Positions 25,344 to 25,880 of a stretch of 25,880 nucleotides of DNA are shown one piece after another (position 1 is the stretch's first letter; each line of letters opens with the position of its first letter). The DNA lies in assembly GCA_009693435.1 (NCBI GenBank), contig SHXF01000061.1:1-25880 (forward strand). Direction: 5' to 3'. Source of the DNA: Betaproteobacteria bacterium (lineage in GTDB: Bacteria > Pseudomonadota > Gammaproteobacteria > Burkholderiales > SG8-39). Under the pieces are notes generated by a model. It had not been told where the DNA came from. It was given only the letters and a program-made list of their open reading frames with translations, and searched no databases. A program made the position numbers and the translations under genes.

Positions 25344-25737
25344 GGGGGCGACCTGGTTTCGACGTGGGTTATGAAACAGCGCAGGGCATACCGAGGACCA
25401 GTCACCTCGTAAATCCATCTGGAAACGCAATAACTGCGAACGACGAACGTTTCGCCCTCGCCGCCTAAAACCGGCGAGCTCTGCACCGGCTTGTTCATGG
25501 GCCGGGCCTGACCGGGATGTAGATTCCGGGCCTGCAGCGATGCAGGCGGCAGCAGAGTCATTCACATGAGCTCGCGTGTTGCAGGGTCACTTTGCAACAC
25601 GCTAAAACCAAGGTGACTCGCTGCTTGCCAGGTTGCCGGTCGTCGGGCACGCGGTAAAATCAAATGATCAGGCTAAGTATGTAGAACTGTCTGTGGACTG
25701 CTTGCGGACGCGGGTTCGATTCCCGCCGCCTCCACCA
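25344..25737 (+). ncRNA. ssrA: Transfer-messenger RNA (tmRNA, SsrA), one-piece
   Basis: The gene opens with GGGGGCGACCTGGTTTCGAC and closes with GGGTTCGATTCCCGCCGCC then TCCACCA. The 5' GGGGGCG and 3' CGCCTCC pair as the alanine-type acceptor, and CCA is encoded. The resume codon GCG begins the tag frame at 25436: ANDERFALAA, then TAA at 25466-25468. With the alanine brought by tmRNA itself, the added tag is A-ANDERFALAA, ending in the ALAA/LAA protease signal. The rest contains the expected pseudoknot-rich segments; the 394-nt length is in the usual 350-400 range. It rescues ribosomes stalled on broken messages with SmpB. Confidence 0.98.
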
Positions 25738-25743
25738 TTACTC

Positions 25744-25777
25744 AAAGTCCCAACCCTTATCGGTTGGGACTTTTTTT
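25744..25777 (+). terminator. Intrinsic terminator of ssrA
   Basis: AAAGTCCCAACC (25744-25755) pairs with GGTTGGGACTTT (25762-25773) around a 6-base loop, with a T7 run at 25771-25777. The remaining bases to the window end hold nothing I can identify. Confidence 0.93.
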
Positions 25778-25880
25778 GCCCGTTCCCCAGTGAAAACCGC
25801 AATGGCGTCGCGAGCGTCGCTTCGGCGGCGGCGCGATTTCCCGCCCGATTCCCGCAAATTCCTCTCTCTGTTATCAGTAG

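Noticed and set aside
25311..25565. Minus-strand open frames of about 80 codons
   Set aside because: They overlap the 5' part of tmRNA and are fortuitous.
1..25880. CRISPR array, defence island, phage or complete insertion sequence
   Set aside because: No spaced direct-repeat array, transposase, integrase or defence gene set is present. Apart from the left-edge fragment, all genes are housekeeping types in conserved order.

Overview
This window looks like core chromosome of a betaproteobacterium, probably in or near the Nitrosomonadales/Burkholderiales. Three things point there. The gene order gyrA-serC-serA-pheA-hisC-tyrA-aroA-cmk-rpsA-ihfB-lapA-lapB followed by hld genes and cysM is typical of that class. 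The two OmpA-family proteins carry the LCWR/WTP N-terminal signature I associate with betaproteobacterial OmpA proteins. The genome uses a one-piece tmRNA. Species assignment is inference; no database was searched.

Left edge (1-510): a protein start cut by the window edge on the minus strand, a short repeat-bearing spacer, tRNA-Ser(UGA) on the minus strand, and overlapping divergent promoters that serve the tRNA and a plus-strand Bax-inhibitor-1/YccA membrane protein (511-1218).

Minus-strand block (1274-20605): read in transcription order from the right, gyrA, serC, serA, pheA, hisC, tyrA, aroA, cmk, rpsA, ihfB, then lapA, lapB, a wrecked ugd remnant, hldA, hldD, cysM, a PolB-type 3'-5' exonuclease and rlmD. 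Many junctions overlap or lie within about 25 bp, suggesting co-transcription. It joins DNA topology (GyrA, IHF), serine synthesis (SerC, SerA), the end of the shikimate pathway and its Phe/Tyr branches (AroA, PheA, TyrA, HisC), CMP phosphorylation, translation (S1), and LPS assembly control and heptose supply (LapA/LapB, HldA/HldD).

Plus-strand block (20808-25300): two paralogous OmpA-family periplasmic proteins flank an MTA/SAH deaminase (mtaD), each followed by an intrinsic terminator. Overlapping ubiG (ubiquinone methyltransferase) and gph (phosphoglycolate phosphatase) follow, then the tmRNA gene ssrA with its own terminator.

I found no defence system, CRISPR array, complete mobile element or clearly new system. 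The observations most worth a look are small-scale: a ugd gene reduced to a frameshifted, internally deleted relic inside the LPS operon, and a 26-bp tandem duplication at the lapA start. The duplication appears to have turned the old start into a 9-codon upstream ORF that overlaps the new one.
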